Source: JAAZGD01 sp964383845
GTDB taxonomy: Bacteria > Bacillota > Clostridia > Peptostreptococcales > Anaerovoracaceae
Length of the DNA stretch: 64,000 nucleotides
Reading direction: 5' to 3'
NCBI GenBank assembly: GCA_964383845.1
Contig: CAYLIF010000005.1
Coordinates: forward strand, 19,938 to 83,937
This document shows, one piece after another, positions 1 through 8,606 of the stretch (the stretch's first letter is position 1; each line of letters starts with the position of its first letter). The notes under the pieces were generated by a model. It saw only the letters and a list, made by a program, of their open reading frames with translations. It was not told where the DNA came from and searched no databases. The position numbers and the translations under genes were made by a program.

Positions 1-32
1 CCACTACATTGATTATTGCAACTATCACTCAT
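1..32 (-). CDS. Mrp/NBP35-type ATP-binding protein, N-terminal fragment
   Basis: Only the first 11 codons are inside the window; the gene runs off the left edge. The minus strand reads ATG then S-D-S-C-N-N-Q-C-S-G. This short Cys-containing beginning resembles the N-terminus of clostridial Mrp/NBP35 (ApbC) P-loop proteins, which act as iron-sulfur cluster carriers or scaffolds. An AAGGAG ribosome binding site at 47-52 and a strong promoter further upstream support a real start. The ATPase domain is not visible, so the family call rests on about ten residues and is tentative; the presence of a gene start is better supported. Confidence 0.5.
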   Translation of the reverse strand, partial: MSDSCNNQCS

Positions 33-74
33 TATATTATTATCTCCTTTTTTAAATATTTTAAACGTAGTATT

Positions 75-102
75 ATTATATCTCAAAATCAACATATGTC
101 AA
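75..102 (-). promoter_or_regulatory. Sigma-A type promoter for the left-edge gene
   Basis: On the minus strand a perfect TTGACA (97-102) and a perfect TATAAT (75-80) are separated by 16 bp. They lie about 45 bp upstream of the ATG at 30-32. The promoter sits between the HerA-like gene and the truncated gene, so the latter is its own transcription unit. Confidence 0.7.
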
Positions 103-129
103 ATACTCAAGGTCTTTTAACCTTTATTT

Positions 130-1689
130 CTAGCGCTTTAAACTACCTAAAATTCCTCTTACTAGATGGCGGCTAATTTCTCTTCCAATAGTAGTCATTG
201 CCGAATCGATAGTTCTTTCAGCTGTAGACTTGCTGGAATAAGTTTTTGCTACTTTTTCGGTTTTCTTTGCTTTAACAGGTCTTTCAGAGTTATTCATCTC
301 CTTGGCCAACTCTTTAGCCCTCGCCTCTATTTGAGCATTAACTTCCTCAGGAGATAACAACTTAGGTTCTTCCTTTGATGGCTCCTGGGCTGGACCAAGG
401 GGAATTATCACTTGGGCTAATTTTTCATATGCGCTTTCTCTATCTAGGATTTCTTGATATTTCTTTCGCAAAGGGTCATTTTGTAGAAGATATACTCGAG
501 TTTGATCATCCATTGCATCAATGCTGCTCTCGGGAGGTAATATCATGGCTTTTTCTACCATCTTGGGAACCCCATCTTCTCCTAAAAATGAAACCAAAGC
601 TTCTCCTGTGGCCAACTCTTGTAAGGCTTCCTCTGTGCTAAAAAGCGGATTTGCTCTAAAAGAATTAGCAACTCCCTTAATGGCTCTTTGCTCATATGGG
701 GTAAATGCTCTAAGGGCATGTTGTATTTTATTGCCAACCTGGGCAAGGACAGATTCAGGTATATCTGTAGGCACTTGGGTCATAAAATATATTCCTACAC
801 CTTTTGACCTTATTAAACGAATGACTTGTTCCATTTTTTGAAGCAATGCCTTGGGAGCTTCAGAAAATAATAGGTGGGCTTCGTCAAAAAAGAACACCAT
901 TTTTGGCTGTTCCATATCTCCTTCTTCTGGCAATCTTTCATATATCTCAGATAGCATCCATAACATAAAGGTGGAATATAATAAGGGCGATTGAAACAGA
1001 GATACTCCATGTAAGATGTTAATATACCCTCTTCCATCTCCATCCTTCACCATCCAATCCATGATATCTAAGGATGGCTCACCAAAAAATTGGTTGCCCC
1101 CTTGATCTTCTAAAACAAGAAGCGCCCTTTGAATAGCCCCAATGGATTGAATTGATACATTTCCGTACTTTGATGTGAATTGAGAAGCATTATCCCCTAC
1201 CCATTGGACCATAGCTCTCAAATCCTTTAAGTCGAGAAGTAATAATCCTTTGTCATCAGCTACTCTAAACACTATACTAAAAACTCCGGTCTGTGTTTCG
1301 TTAAGGTTTAATAACCTGGCTAACATATCAGGTCCCATTTCAGAGATAGTTGCCCTTGTTGCAATACCCTTTTCTCCAAATACGTCAAAAAATCTTACTG
1401 GATATGACTTGGGTTCAAAACCTGTAACCCCTAGACTCTCCACTCGATTTCTAATGTTATCATTTAGCTCTCCTTTTAGACCAAGGCCTGATACATCACC
1501 TTTAATGTCTGCCATAAAAACGGGAATTCCCCTAGCACTGAAAGCTTCCGCAAGAACTTTTGATGTAACAGTTTTGCCTGTTCCGGTGGCCCCAGCAATA
1601 AGTCCATGCCGATTGGCCATTTTTAGATATAAGTATATTGCTTCCGATGACTTTCCAACCCATATGTTTTTTTCATTTTGCCCTTCCAT
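130..1689 (-). CDS. HerA-like P-loop ATPase (DUF853 / YjgR family)
   Basis: Encodes a 519-residue HerA/FtsK-superfamily ATPase of the DUF853 type. Walker A is GATGTGKT at residues 33-40, and Walker B is VFFFDEAH at about 265-272, followed by a TQVPTDIP sensor segment near 305. The C-terminal 80 residues are charged (Lys/Glu-rich) and lack a recognisable domain. HerA relatives pump DNA or act in repair complexes; the DUF853 branch has no settled role, and no nuclease partner (NurA) is visible here. The start has an AAAGGAGG ribosome binding site 9 nt upstream. It follows feoB by 23 nt and is probably co-transcribed with feoAB, which gives no obvious functional clue. Confidence 0.85.
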   Translation of the reverse strand: MEGQNEKNIWVGKSSEAIYLYLKMANRHGLIAGATGTGKTVTSKVLAEAFSARGIPVFMADIKGDVSGLGLKGELNDNIRNRVESLGVTGFEPKSYPVRFFDVFGEKGIATRATISEMGPDMLARLLNLNETQTGVFSIVFRVADDKGLLLLDLKDLRAMVQWVGDNASQFTSKYGNVSIQSIGAIQRALLVLEDQGGNQFFGEPSLDIMDWMVKDGDGRGYINILHGVSLFQSPLLYSTFMLWMLSEIYERLPEEGDMEQPKMVFFFDEAHLLFSEAPKALLQKMEQVIRLIRSKGVGIYFMTQVPTDIPESVLAQVGNKIQHALRAFTPYEQRAIKGVANSFRANPLFSTEEALQELATGEALVSFLGEDGVPKMVEKAMILPPESSIDAMDDQTRVYLLQNDPLRKKYQEILDRESAYEKLAQVIIPLGPAQEPSKEEPKLLSPEEVNAQIEARAKELAKEMNNSERPVKAKKTEKVAKTYSSKSTAERTIDSAMTTIGREISRHLVRGILGSLKR

Positions 1690-1712
1690 ACTTCATGTCC
1701 TCCTTTGACCCA

Positions 1713-3737
1713 CTAGATAAACAAAGACCCAATATTGTAGATTATAAATGCAACAATCCAGGCCACAACACATTGGAACAAAACAACTAATAATGCATAC
1801 CCCCAGCCTCCCATTTCTCTCTTTATGGCTGCTAAGGTTGCTACGCAAGGCATATACAAGAGGCAGAAAACCAAGAATGAGAAAGCTGATAATGGTGTAA
1901 ATATTTGAGTAAGCATTGCAGTTAGAGAAACCCCTCCACTGGCACCCACCAGAACCGCCATAGTACTAACAACTGCTTCTTTAGCTGAAAGACCCGTTAT
2001 CAAGGCTGTGGCAGCACGCCATTCGCCAAATCCCAATGGTGCAAAAATTGGGGCAGCAGCTCTTCCAAAAAAAGCCAGCATGCTATCTTCACTAGAAGCT
2101 ACCATGTTAAGTCCGAAATCAAAGCTTTGCAAAAACCAGATAACTATTGTGGCTACCAGAATGACTGTAAATGCCTTCTTGATAAAGCCTTTCACATTTT
2201 CCCACATTCTAAGCATTACGCTTTTTGGAGATGGAACCCGATATGAAGGAAGGACCATAACAAAGGGCACAGGGTCCCCTTTATAAATGGTTCTTTTAAA
2301 AATAAATGCAATAGTTATAGCTACAATAACTCCGGTTAGATATATACCTATTAGAACTAGCGCCCTTGATTCTTTGAAAAATGCTGCCGTAAACATAGCA
2401 TATATGGGGAGTTTGGCGCTACATGACATAAATGGAATCAACACAATGGTTAAATGCCTGTCTCTCTTGCTGGGAAGGGATCTAGTAGCCATTATGGCTG
2501 GGACTGAGCATCCGAAGCCTATGAGCATTGGTATTATACTACGGCCCGAAAGACCTAATTTTCTTAGAAGTTTGTCTAAAACAAAAGCCACCCTAGGCAT
2601 ATAGCCAGAGTCTTCCAATATAGAAAGGAAGAAAAATAGCACGGCTATAATGGGTAAAAAAGAAAGAACGCTTCCCACTCCCGCTGATATTCCGCCGATA
2701 AGCAAACCTTGAAGTGCTGGACTAGCATTGCCAGCTATCAACGCCTGTTCAAGGTTATCTATAAGAATTCCTATTCCAACGCCTAGCCAGTCAGCTAAAA
2801 AGCTTCCAATGGAATTAAAAGTTGCATAAAAAACCAGGGCCATAATGACCAAAAAAATAGGAATAGCAAAATACTTATGGGTCAAGATTTTATCTATCTT
2901 GTAGGTACGTTCTTGCTCAACAGTTGACAGCAAAGGCTTTTGTATAACATGGGCAGATAAGTTTTCAATGAACTCATATCTCATATCCGCTACAGCTGCT
3001 TCCCTATCTGTGTTGGTATGATCTTCCATATCTTCTACAATATGCTTGATAATCTCTAAATCGGCTTCACTAAGCTTTAATGCTTTTTCTAAAACATCAT
3101 CTCCTTCTACAAGGCGGGTTGCCGAAAAGCGAAGAGGTAATCCTGCGGCACATGCATGGTCTGATATAATATGAAGCACTGCATGAATTGCATTATGCAC
3201 ATGGCCTGCACAGAAATCTAGTTTTTGAGGGACTTGTTGGTTCTTAACAGCCTCTAAAGCATAGTGGACCAAATCGTGAGTCCCTTGATTTTTACTTGCA
3301 GAAATGGGAATAACTGGAATGGTTAGTTCCTCAGATAGCATTTGTAGATCTATTTCAATTTGATTGTTTTTAATCTCATCCATCATATTTAGGGCCAACA
3401 CCATAGGAATCTCTAATTCCATTAGCTGAAGGGTAAGATAAAGACTTCTCTCTATACTAGTAGCATCAACAATATTTATTATTACATCTGGCCAGCCTGA
3501 AAGAAGTATTTCCCTATTTGACAGATCATCAGCTGAGTAGGTGGATAATGAATAAAGGCCTGGAAATTCCATGATATTTACATGGTCATGTCGCTTGACA
3601 TAGCCCTCCTTGGCATTCCACGAGCTCTTATGCAAAAGGCCACCTGTTAGATGATTAAACAGTGTGGTTGATCCTACGTTAGGGTTTCCTACCAAGGCAA
3701 TATTTATTGATTTCTGTCTTTTCCTACTTATCTCCAT
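1713..3737 (-). CDS. feoB: Ferrous iron transport protein B with non-canonical G1 motif
   Basis: Encodes a 674-residue FeoB: a cytoplasmic G-protein-like domain (about 1-170), a helical spacer, and a polytopic membrane domain from about residue 285 with two Gate-like halves, including the motif GCSVPA. FeoB imports Fe2+ across the cytoplasmic membrane. The P-loop reads GNPNVGST where the family has GNPNxGKT, so the phosphate-binding lysine is replaced by serine. The G2 threonine region and the G3 DxPG (here EFPG) also deviate, while G4 (NMMD) is intact. The gene overlaps feoA by 14 nt. Transport function is likely from the membrane domain; nucleotide hydrolysis is doubtful. Confidence 0.88.
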   Translation of the reverse strand: MEISRKRQKSINIALVGNPNVGSTTLFNHLTGGLLHKSSWNAKEGYVKRHDHVNIMEFPGLYSLSTYSADDLSNREILLSGWPDVIINIVDATSIERSLYLTLQLMELEIPMVLALNMMDEIKNNQIEIDLQMLSEELTIPVIPISASKNQGTHDLVHYALEAVKNQQVPQKLDFCAGHVHNAIHAVLHIISDHACAAGLPLRFSATRLVEGDDVLEKALKLSEADLEIIKHIVEDMEDHTNTDREAAVADMRYEFIENLSAHVIQKPLLSTVEQERTYKIDKILTHKYFAIPIFLVIMALVFYATFNSIGSFLADWLGVGIGILIDNLEQALIAGNASPALQGLLIGGISAGVGSVLSFLPIIAVLFFFLSILEDSGYMPRVAFVLDKLLRKLGLSGRSIIPMLIGFGCSVPAIMATRSLPSKRDRHLTIVLIPFMSCSAKLPIYAMFTAAFFKESRALVLIGIYLTGVIVAITIAFIFKRTIYKGDPVPFVMVLPSYRVPSPKSVMLRMWENVKGFIKKAFTVILVATIVIWFLQSFDFGLNMVASSEDSMLAFFGRAAAPIFAPLGFGEWRAATALITGLSAKEAVVSTMAVLVGASGGVSLTAMLTQIFTPLSAFSFLVFCLLYMPCVATLAAIKREMGGWGYALLVVLFQCVVAWIVAFIIYNIGSLFI

Positions 3738-4119
3738 CCTTGTTCCCTTCTCTTAGGCCACATGGACCTTGTCTTCCTCGTCGATTTCTATGACGGTCTT
3801 CTATTTTACACGCCTTGTCAGTTCCTGGACACTTGTTCTTGGTGCCAAAATAACAGTTACCACAGTGGCTACATTCAAAGTAAAAAACTTCGATAGCCTT
3901 TGCTTCACTCTTTCTAAGTGTTAATTCATACCCCCTTATATACAGCTCTATGGGATCACCTAAAGGCGCTATTCTTCTAACCATTATAGGTGTGTATGGG
4001 GTTAAGCCTAAATCTAAAAGGCGGCGACGCAATGCGCCCTCACCACCAACTGTTTTGATAACAGCTCTTTTGCCTACCGCTAATTGGTCTAACGTTAATA
4101 TTCTTTGTCCACCTGCCAT
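3724..4119 (-). CDS. feoA: FeoA-domain protein with Cys-rich C-terminal tail
   Basis: Encodes a 131-residue protein. Residues about 6-80 form an SH3-like FeoA domain (hydrophobic start, a G-G-E-G-A-L-R-R-R-L-L-D-L-G-L segment typical of FeoA/DtxR C-terminal domains). The C-terminal 50 residues are unusual: six cysteines, including a CxxCxxC cluster, then a basic Arg-rich stretch. The tail could bind a metal or an iron-sulfur cluster, a role sometimes carried by separate FeoC proteins; that is inference. A GGAG ribosome binding site precedes the ATG. The gene is first in feoA-feoB-HerA and overlaps feoB. A TATAAT-like element lies upstream (4148-4153), but no clear Fur box is seen. Confidence 0.85.
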   Translation of the reverse strand: MAGGQRILTLDQLAVGKRAVIKTVGGEGALRRRLLDLGLTPYTPIMVRRIAPLGDPIELYIRGYELTLRKSEAKAIEVFYFECSHCGNCYFGTKNKCPGTDKACKIEDRHRNRRGRQGPCGLREGNKDGDK

Positions 4120-4255
4120 TTTAAAACTCTCCTTTTTTAACTATTATATTATACCCTACCTATGAGTAGTAAACCACCTTAAATACTACAAACACTCCCT
4201 ATTTTATCTACCTAAAGATTAACAAGTTGGCCATTAATTTTGACCCTTCAGTTTC

Positions 4256-4284
4256 TTGAAATCACAAGACCCCCATGATAATAT
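4256..4284 (+). promoter_or_regulatory. Promoter of the cfa/ABC exporter unit
   Basis: TTGAAA (4256-4261) and TAATAT (4279-4284) are separated by 17 bp, with TG one base before the -10. Predicted transcription starts near 4291, downstream of an in-frame ATG at 4275, which therefore cannot be the true start of cfa. It is divergent from feoA. Confidence 0.55.
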
Positions 4285-4343
4285 TGATTGAAACAGATGC
4301 TAATTATATCCATTTATCGAAAATACACTTAGGAGGTGATTTA

Positions 4344-5528
4344 ATGATTTTCGATTTTGATAAGGAAGATGTAAAGAAATATCTGGAGCGAATAGCTGAT
4401 GTTCCATTTAAGGTTCAACTTTTAGATGAAGGAGAATTTTCCATTGGAGATGGTGAACCCTTGTTTACCATGAAAATAAACAAACCCATACTTAAAAGAG
4501 ATCTCCTACGTAGCACTTCTCTTGCCTTAGGGGAAGCCTATATGGATCGAGGAATTGAGGTTGAAGGAGATTTATTCGCTGCTCTGAATATTGCCCTTAG
4601 CCAAATCCCTAATTTTTCCACTGATTCTAGCGCATTGAAAAAAATAATTCAAAGTTCTACCAGCCAAAGAAATCAAAAAAAAGAGGTTAGCTCACACTAT
4701 GATCTTGGAAATGATTTTTATAAATTATGGCTCGGAAAAACTATGAATTATTCATGTGGATATTTCAGAACAGAGGAAGATAGTCTTGATGAAGCACAAG
4801 CCAATAAAATTGACCATATTTTGCGCAAGCTAAATTTAAAAGAAGGAATGAACCTTTTAGATATTGGTTGTGGTTGGGGAGATTTGCTTGTTGAAGCCGC
4901 CAAAAAATATAAAATTCGGGGCTTGGGAATTACTTTGAGTGAAGAACAAGCAAGGAAATTTCAGCTATCCATAGAGGAAGAGGGTCTCCAAGACTTATTG
5001 GAAGTTAAATTGATGGATTACAGAAAACTAAAAACCAGCAAAATGTCTTTTGATAGGGTAGTTAGCATTGGAATGATTGAACATGTGGGCCGCGACAACT
5101 ATGAATTATTCTTCCAGAATGTTAATTCAGTATTGAAAGAGAAAGGGATTTTCCTTCTTCACTATATTAGCGCTCTCAAAGAACATCCAGGTGATCCATG
5201 GATTAAAAAGTATATTTTTCCTGGAGGCACGATCCCTAGCTTAAGAGAAATCCTTTTTATCTGTGGAGACTTAAACTATTACACACTTGATGTAGAAAGT
5301 TTACGACGGCATTACGTAAAAACCCTTCTATGTTGGTATGAAAATTTTTTAAACTCTATGGATCAAATCAGCAATATGTTTGATGATAGATTTATAAGAA
5401 TGTGGGAACTTTATCTAAACTCATGTGCCGCTTCCTTTAATAATGGTGTTATTGATTTACATCAAATCATTTTATCCAAGGGTCCAAAAAATGACACCCC
5501 ACTAACAAGAGATTACCTCTATCCTTAG
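4344..5528 (+). CDS. cfa: Cyclopropane-fatty-acyl-phospholipid synthase
   Basis: Encodes a 394-residue SAM-dependent methyltransferase that would add a methylene bridge to unsaturated acyl chains of membrane phospholipids. The SAM-binding glycine motif LDIGCGWGD is near residue 175, followed by the family's GITLSEEQ segment, and VVSIGMIEHVG occurs further on. The N-terminal 120 residues match the family's lipid-binding helical region. The start at 4344 has an AGGAGGTGA ribosome binding site ending 4 nt upstream; an in-frame ATG 69 nt earlier lies before the predicted transcription start. Twelve bases separate it from the exporter ATPase, so lipid modification and export are probably co-regulated. 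Confidence 0.93.
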   Translation: MIFDFDKEDVKKYLERIADVPFKVQLLDEGEFSIGDGEPLFTMKINKPILKRDLLRSTSLALGEAYMDRGIEVEGDLFAALNIALSQIPNFSTDSSALKKIIQSSTSQRNQKKEVSSHYDLGNDFYKLWLGKTMNYSCGYFRTEEDSLDEAQANKIDHILRKLNLKEGMNLLDIGCGWGDLLVEAAKKYKIRGLGITLSEEQARKFQLSIEEEGLQDLLEVKLMDYRKLKTSKMSFDRVVSIGMIEHVGRDNYELFFQNVNSVLKEKGIFLLHYISALKEHPGDPWIKKYIFPGGTIPSLREILFICGDLNYYTLDVESLRRHYVKTLLCWYENFLNSMDQISNMFDDRFIRMWELYLNSCAASFNNGVIDLHQIILSKGPKNDTPLTRDYLYP

Positions 5529-5539
5529 GAGATTAGAAA

Positions 5540-6241
5540 ATGAAAATACTGACCACTGAGAATATAGAAAAAATATTTCAAATGGGAGAAGTGGAGGTTA
5601 AGGCCCTTATTGATACATCTTTTTCAGTGAATGAGGGGGAGTTTGTGGTAATACTGGGTCCTAGCGGTTCAGGCAAAAGCACACTTTTAAATATTCTGGG
5701 GGGAATGGACACCCCAACTTCGGGAAAGGTCTTTCTTCGAGATCTGGAAATAACCAGTTACGATGAAAAAGAACTCACCCTCTATCGCAGGAATAATATA
5801 GGCTTTGTTTTCCAATTCTACAATATTATGGCTAATCTTACAGCAAGAGAAAATATTGAGTTGGCTACAGAAATCTCACAAGACCCATTGCCAATAGACG
5901 ATATGCTTCATGCCGTAGGCCTATGGGATAGGCAAGACCACTTTCCTTCTCAAATGAGCGGAGGAGAACAACAGCGGATTTCAATAGCCCGTGCCGTTGC
6001 CAAAAACCCTGAGATTCTCTTATGTGATGAGCCAACTGGAGCTTTAGACTATGAAACAGGTATTTCTATTCTATCCCTCTTAAAAAAAGTAAACCAAGAC
6101 ATGAAAAAAACCGTAATCCTTATTACCCATAATGCTGACATTGCCCAAATGGCAGATAGAGTTATTAAAATGAGAAGTGGTGAAATAATTGAGGATTTTA
6201 TAAATCTTAATCCTTTATCTGTCGAAGAAATTAAGTGGTAA
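5540..6241 (+). CDS. ABC transporter ATP-binding protein (MacB/LolD type)
   Basis: Encodes a 233-residue nucleotide-binding subunit. Walker A GPSGSGKST is at about residues 40-48, the Q-loop is FQFYNIM, the signature is MSGGEQQRISIARA, Walker B is ILLCDEPTGALD, and the H-loop is ITHN. The subfamily, with its GALD D-loop, powers FtsX-type permeases that extrude substrates or do mechanical work rather than import solutes. It is second in a four-gene run cfa-ATPase-permease-adaptor. The cargo is unknown; linkage to cfa suggests a lipid or an envelope-active compound, which is inference only. Confidence 0.9.
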   Translation: MKILTTENIEKIFQMGEVEVKALIDTSFSVNEGEFVVILGPSGSGKSTLLNILGGMDTPTSGKVFLRDLEITSYDEKELTLYRRNNIGFVFQFYNIMANLTARENIELATEISQDPLPIDDMLHAVGLWDRQDHFPSQMSGGEQQRISIARAVAKNPEILLCDEPTGALDYETGISILSLLKKVNQDMKKTVILITHNADIAQMADRVIKMRSGEIIEDFINLNPLSVEEIKW

Positions 6242-6243
6242 GA

Positions 6244-8598
6244 ATGAAAAAGATTAATACCATGCTTGTGCGCATGATAAGCCAATCTAAAAGCCAGTAC
6301 ATAGCCATACTGGTAATAATAGTAACTGGAATCTCAGTATTCACTGCCATGAATATGGTTGCCATTAACATGCAAAGTAGCGTTGATTTGTATTATTCGC
6401 AAAACAGTTTTCCCCATTTTTTCATAGAAACCTCAGGATTTCCGGAAAGTGAAACCGACAAAATAAAATCTATGACCGGAGTAAAAAACGCCTGGGGTAG
6501 AATAACATTAGATGGAAGAATGATAACCGAGGATCCCAATGAAAGGGTTAACTTAAGCATAAAGTCTACATCTTCGGCTAGTAATTCCCTATCTAAGAAT
6601 ACACTAATGGAAGGATCTATAGAGTTAAAAGAGATAAAGGATGTTCTTGTTGTAGACCAATTTGCTCAAGCTCGTGGAATAAAAGCAAAAGATCAGATAA
6701 CAATTCAGGTTGGTGGAATTCAATATACCCTTAATGTTGTAGGAACTGTGGCTAACCCAGAAAATATTTATATGATGGAAAATGCCCAATCAATCCTACC
6801 AGATAGCAAGAGTTTTGGTGCTTTATATGTATCTGAAACATTTGCCCAATGGGCTGGAAGCCTTCCGGGTAGCTATAATGAACTTCTTGTAGAAATGGTT
6901 CCTGGAACAGATGAAGATATATTAAGGGATAATTTGCAACAAAGGATGGAAAAGTATGGACTCAAACAAACAATTGATAGAGAAAGCCACCTCAGTAACA
7001 GTGTCTTAGATGGGGAGCTTACAAATCTCAAAATAATGGCGGAATCCTTGCCTTTATTGTTTTTGATTGTCGCAGGCCTTATTTTAATGATGATGCTTGG
7101 CAGAATGGTCAAACGAGACCGAATGAAAATAGGTATTCTCAAAGCTATTGGTTATTCTAATAGAAGTGTCCTAGTTCATTATGTTGGATATGCAGGGTCT
7201 GCAGGAATACTTGGCGGCTTAATAGGTTCTATTTTAGGAATGGCCTTGGCAGGATGGATGACCAGATATTTTTTAGAGTTTTTCTTTATCCCTGTATTTA
7301 AAGTAGATGTTTATTTTTATTATATCTTCCTTGGTCTAGTCCTCTCTACAGTTATTTGTATTATTTCTGGGATAGTGGGAGCAAGTGGAGTATTAAAAAT
7401 TGCGCCAGCAGATGCTATGGGATCAGACGCTCCCAAAACTGGCAAAAAAATATTTATTCAGCGGTTTAAGCATTTTTGGACACGCCTGTCCTTTAGCAAT
7501 AAAATGGTTATGAAGAATATTTTCAGAAACAAGAAACGTAGTATTTTCGTTTTAGCTGGAGTATCATTAACATTTGGAATGATGCTATTCACCAACAGTA
7601 TGGCCGGTGTAATGGATCAGCTGATGGTTAAATATTTTACAGAATTTCAAAAAATGGATTATGATGTAAGCTTCCAGCATCCTGTAGAAAGCTCTACTAT
7701 TTATGATATCTCTTATCTGGTGGATGTAGATGCAATTGAAGGTAAAATTGAATACCCTTTCACCCTTTCTTATGGTAACAAAGAAAAAACTGCAACAATT
7801 CTTGGCCTAGATGGCAACACGGATTTTTACGGTTTAAAGGACTCAAAAGGAAATCCAGTATTGATCCCTAAAAAAGGAATTTTACTTTCTGAGAACTTGG
7901 CAAGAGCCTTAGACGTTAACAAAGGAGACTCTCTGACAATTAAAAGCTTTATACCTGGAAGACAAGACGCTTACACAAATGTGGTTGGAACTATTAGTCA
8001 GTCTTTGGGTATGAGCGGGTATATGAATATAGATTATATGGGCAGTCTTCTTCTTGAAAAAAACCTTATAACGGGAGTATTAATTGATTCCAATGACAAG
8101 TTAATTAACGAGAAACTCATAAATGTCCCCAATATCTCTTCCGTTATGTCAAGTGAAGCATCAAGAGCAGTCTACGATGAGTATATGACCATAACGATTC
8201 TTTCCATAGGCTTTATGGTTGTTTTTTCAGGACTATTAGGTTTCGCAATAGTGTATAATGCTACCATAGTAAATTTAAATTCAAGAGAGATGGAATTTTC
8301 TTCCTTACGAGTTCTTGGATTCACGAGAGATGAAATTTTCAGGATGATCCTAAAAGAAAACAATATCTTGCTTGTAGGTGGAATCCTACTTGGAGTGCCG
8401 ATAGGAACGGTATTTGCAAAGTACAGCGGTGCTGCATTCAGCTCAGATATTTATACCCTTGAAATGAGCCCAACCCTTTGGGCATTCATCTTATCTACAA
8501 TATATACAATCATTTTTGTTACAGTAGCCCAATTAGCAACCTACAAAAAAATTCAGAGCCTCGACTTTCTCAGAGCTTTGAAAAGTAGAGAATCCTAA
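6244..8598 (+). CDS. FtsX-like ABC transporter permease (two FtsX domains)
   Basis: Encodes about 784 residues with a long duplicated FtsX/MacB architecture: an N-terminal membrane helix (about 20-40), a large extracellular domain, a three-helix membrane block near 270-390, then a second helix plus extracellular domain and a last three-helix block near 650-770. It pairs with the ATPase immediately upstream and the HlyD-type adaptor downstream. The ATG at 6244 is 2 nt after the ATPase stop; a GTG at 6235 in the same frame is an alternative, and neither has a strong ribosome binding site, so translational coupling is likely. The substrate is unknown. Confidence 0.87.
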   Translation: MKKINTMLVRMISQSKSQYIAILVIIVTGISVFTAMNMVAINMQSSVDLYYSQNSFPHFFIETSGFPESETDKIKSMTGVKNAWGRITLDGRMITEDPNERVNLSIKSTSSASNSLSKNTLMEGSIELKEIKDVLVVDQFAQARGIKAKDQITIQVGGIQYTLNVVGTVANPENIYMMENAQSILPDSKSFGALYVSETFAQWAGSLPGSYNELLVEMVPGTDEDILRDNLQQRMEKYGLKQTIDRESHLSNSVLDGELTNLKIMAESLPLLFLIVAGLILMMMLGRMVKRDRMKIGILKAIGYSNRSVLVHYVGYAGSAGILGGLIGSILGMALAGWMTRYFLEFFFIPVFKVDVYFYYIFLGLVLSTVICIISGIVGASGVLKIAPADAMGSDAPKTGKKIFIQRFKHFWTRLSFSNKMVMKNIFRNKKRSIFVLAGVSLTFGMMLFTNSMAGVMDQLMVKYFTEFQKMDYDVSFQHPVESSTIYDISYLVDVDAIEGKIEYPFTLSYGNKEKTATILGLDGNTDFYGLKDSKGNPVLIPKKGILLSENLARALDVNKGDSLTIKSFIPGRQDAYTNVVGTISQSLGMSGYMNIDYMGSLLLEKNLITGVLIDSNDKLINEKLINVPNISSVMSSEASRAVYDEYMTITILSIGFMVVFSGLLGFAIVYNATIVNLNSREMEFSSLRVLGFTRDEIFRMILKENNILLVGGILLGVPIGTVFAKYSGAAFSSDIYTLEMSPTLWAFILSTIYTIIFVTVAQLATYKKIQSLDFLRALKSRES

Positions 8599-8606
8599 GG
8601 AGAAGA

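Noticed and set aside
1250..1708. 152-codon plus-strand frame opposite the HerA-like gene
   Set aside because: Shadow of the minus-strand coding sequence; composition and residues show no family, and no start signal is present.
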